Source: DASPMP01 sp035758925 (lineage in GTDB: Bacteria > Gemmatimonadota > Gemmatimonadetes > Gemmatimonadales > Gemmatimonadaceae). Taken from it: DNA of 64,000 nucleotides. The stretch spans positions 5,797-69,796 of the forward strand of contig DASTVV010000225.1 in the NCBI GenBank assembly GCA_035758925.1, given 5' to 3'. The notes below the pieces were generated by a model, which was given only the letters and a program-made list of their open reading frames with translations, had not been told where the DNA came from and did not search any database. Shown piece by piece: positions 62,363-64,000 of this stretch (the stretch's first letter is position 1; the number at the start of each line of letters is the position of its first letter). Both the position numbers and the translations under genes were made by a program.

Positions 62363-63151
62363 CTAGTGTCGCGGATCCGGGGCGGCGGTGGCAGGCGGCA
62401 CGCGTAAGCGGAATTCGAGCTCGCGGCCTGCGTTCAGGCCAGGCGGCAGCGCTTGTCGCACCTGCAGGATCTCGCCCGAGTCCCGGGCCATCCAATAGAG
62501 CACCATTCGCTCACTACTGCGAAGCCCAACCACCCAGCTCGGGCGCGCCGCCACCGAGTCCGTGGACACGTTCTCTTCGCCAATGACGGCGAGCTCGCCT
62601 GGCCACACCGTGTGCGACACGGCGCCCACTTCGAGCACTCCAACGGAATCGGACCATGCCGGCGTCAGGGGCAGAAGCGGAAGCAGGAGTTCCACCATCG
62701 ACTCGGACACCACGAGGTCCGTGCGCCCGATCGCGACGACGTTCTGTCGTCCGGCTGGCGTCGTGGCCACTCCGTAAATGGAGTCTCCCACGAACTCGAG
62801 GCCCAGGCGCGACAAACCCAACGACGACGACAAATGGAGCGGTCGGAAATCGGGAGCGAGGTACAGCGATTCCGCAGCGGGCACCAGGCCGGTGCGCGTC
62901 TCGACGAGCAGCCACGCCGGCGATCCGGAGTACTCGGACGACGTGAACGTCAGGTCGCGTGCGCCAATGACGATCGCGGAGTCGGCCGTCCGGATGATCA
63001 TGTCGTACGCGCGATGAAAGGGCTGGAGCCGCGAGAGCTCCAGCGACAGCAGGTGCCGCGGGGTCGCGGTGGAATCCTGCCCGACGGCAGCGCGCGGCAG
63101 GATCAACAGCAGCGTCAGGGCAGCGAACGCTCTGCCGCTGAGGACCTTCAT
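62363..63151 (-). CDS. Secreted hypothetical protein downstream of ftsK
   Basis: A 262-residue protein with a clear signal peptide (MKVLSGRAFAALTLLLILPR ending AVGQ). It is rich in beta segments after it (FTSSEYSGSPAWLLVETRTG; SLYLAPDFRPLHLSSSLGLS; GVATTPAGRQNVVAIGRTDL). It could be a periplasmic lipid-binding or DUF3108-like beta protein, but I do not recognise it with confidence. ftsK is often followed by lolA; this protein does not read as LolA. The ATG overlaps the ftsK stop (ATGA). Confidence 0.65.
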   Translation of the reverse strand: MKVLSGRAFAALTLLLILPRAAVGQDSTATPRHLLSLELSRLQPFHRAYDMIIRTADSAIVIGARDLTFTSSEYSGSPAWLLVETRTGLVPAAESLYLAPDFRPLHLSSSLGLSRLGLEFVGDSIYGVATTPAGRQNVVAIGRTDLVVSESMVELLLPLLPLTPAWSDSVGVLEVGAVSHTVWPGELAVIGEENVSTDSVAARPSWVVGLRSSERMVLYWMARDSGEILQVRQALPPGLNAGRELEFRLRVPPATAAPDPRH

Positions 63152-64000
63152 GTCCGAGGTCCGCAGATCCGGTCGAGGTCGTCCAGGCCAACCATGACAT
63201 CGCGCGGCTTCGGGCCGTCGGGCGGACCAAGCACGCCTGCCGAGTGCAATTGATCGATGATGCGCGCGGCACGGCCGTAGCCGACCTTGAGGCGGCGCTG
63301 GAGCAGCGATGTGGATCCCTGCTGATGCTGGATCACGACTTCGGCGGCCTCGCGGAACAGCTTGTCGCGATCGCCAATGTCGGCCGCTTCGCCTTCCGCC
63401 AGACTCGCCTCCATGGCCTCGCGTTCACGCACCCGGGCGATGATATCGTCCTCGACGGACATCGCTTCGTCGAGCACGAGGCCCTGGGCGGCGATCGCCG
63501 CCCGTTTCGCCGCCCGCCGAGCTTCGTACCAGCCCATCAGGCGCTCGGTGTCGTCGCTGGAGATATAGGCGCCCTGCATGCGCGCCGGCTCCGACTTGCC
63601 CGGCGGAATGAACAACATGTCCCCGTTCCCGAGCAGCGACTCCGCGCCCGCGCCGTCGATGATCGTGCGGCTGTCCACCTGCGACGCCACACGAAACGCA
63701 ATGCGGCTGGGAAAGTTGGCCTTGATGAGGCCCGTGATCACGTTCACGCTCGGCCGCTGCGTCGCGAGAATCAGGTGGATCCCGATCGCGCGAGCTTTCT
63801 GCGCCAGCATCGCGATCGGCGTCTCGACTTCGCTCTGGACCGTCATCATCAGGTCGGCCATCTCGTCGATCACGACGACGATGTACGGGAGGATGCTGCC
63901 CTTGTAGGTGAGGTCTTCGAACGCGACATCCGACTTCTTCGGCAGCTTGAGGGCGGCGCCGTCCTGCACCCGTCGATTGAAATCGTGCATGTTGCGACAG
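63148..64000 (-). CDS. ftsK: DNA translocase FtsK, C-terminal part (runs off the window)
   Basis: The last ~284 residues of FtsK/SpoIIIE. Walker B is PYIVVVIDEMADLMMTVQSE, followed by ILATQRPSVNVITGLIKANF, RVASQVDSRTIIDGAGAESL and GDMLFIPPG. A C-terminal gamma domain (QQGSTSLLQRRLKVGYGRAA) binds KOPS-type sites. FtsK pumps chromosomal DNA at the septum. The Walker A region and the membrane anchor are outside the window; the frame is open to the edge. Confidence 0.96.
   Translation of the reverse strand, partial: CRNMHDFNRRVQDGAALKLPKKSDVAFEDLTYKGSILPYIVVVIDEMADLMMTVQSEVETPIAMLAQKARAIGIHLILATQRPSVNVITGLIKANFPSRIAFRVASQVDSRTIIDGAGAESLLGNGDMLFIPPGKSEPARMQGAYISSDDTERLMGWYEARRAAKRAAIAAQGLVLDEAMSVEDDIIARVREREAMEASLAEGEAADIGDRDKLFREAAEVVIQHQQGSTSLLQRRLKVGYGRAARIIDQLHSAGVLGPPDGPKPRDVMVGLDDLDRICGPRT

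Overview
The window looks like chromosomal DNA of a GC-rich, diderm (LPS-type) bacterium. Signs of this are an Mla-type lipid transporter, Wza-like and Wzi-like outer-membrane proteins, heptose genes (gmhA, rfaE1) and a ceramide-type lipid locus. Gene orders such as infC-rpmI-rplT-pheST-zapA-rny, rpsU-yqeY-mutS2-dnaG and recA-recX-alaS, together with the protein sequences, make me think of Gemmatimonadota. That is an inference without any database search. Genes are packed tightly, with many 1-4 nt start/stop overlaps. No insertion sequence, prophage, CRISPR array or intergenic gap above about 300 bases was seen.

Region by region. 0-6 kb (minus): the 5' end of rny, a possible 6S RNA, zapA and a ZapB-like gene, pheT-pheS, then rplT-rpmI-infC. 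The infC operon has a structured leader with a terminator/antiterminator pair and an AUC start codon. 6-9 kb: a metallo-hydrolase, a DnaQ-like exonuclease and arginine deiminase (minus), then a perfect Rex operator and divergent rex. 9.5-22 kb (minus): rsmA; an RsbU/RsbW/RsbV-like partner-switching module; pta, coaD, rsmD, recJ, a zinc-ribbon protein, dnaG, mutS2, yqeY and rpsU behind a strong promoter. 22-31 kb (minus): hinT, rsmE, prmA, dnaJ, hrcA, hemW, dprA, obg, a carboxymuconolactone-decarboxylase-like gene and asparaginase. 31-39 kb: a Wza/SLBB export protein, tRNA-Val, mlaD-mlaF-mlaE, rfaE1 (plus), a CAT-anticodon tRNA (probably Ile2) and a Wzi-like protein. 39-49 kb: a lipid/glycoconjugate cluster. 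49-64 kb (minus): hflX, a lipoprotein, rarA, a ZIP transporter, cca, an SDR, gmhA, alaS, recX, recA, yraN, a glycerophosphodiesterase and the C-terminal part of ftsK.

The most interesting system is the 39-49 kb cluster. One 1109-residue protein fuses a fatty acyl-AMP ligase, an acyl carrier protein and a PLP-dependent alpha-oxoamine synthase of the serine palmitoyltransferase type. It lies between an epimerase-type reductase (CerR-like) and an Sfp-type phosphopantetheinyl transferase. Next to these are a GNAT-fold acyltransferase resembling bacterial ceramide synthase, a PAP2/Aur1-like membrane enzyme, a glycosyltransferase, a flippase-like membrane protein and a polysaccharide deacetylase. 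Together they resemble the five-gene ceramide pathway described in Caulobacter, with three of its enzymes fused into one polypeptide and head-group genes alongside. The product (sphingolipid, sulfonolipid or another aminoketone lipid) cannot be settled from sequence.

Other notable points: several genes seem to start at CTG (rsmD, the rsbW-like gene, the wzi-like gene); hflX has a two-base lesion and no normal start codon at its 5' end; and two divergent lipid genes share the tetramer CATG as overlapping start codons.
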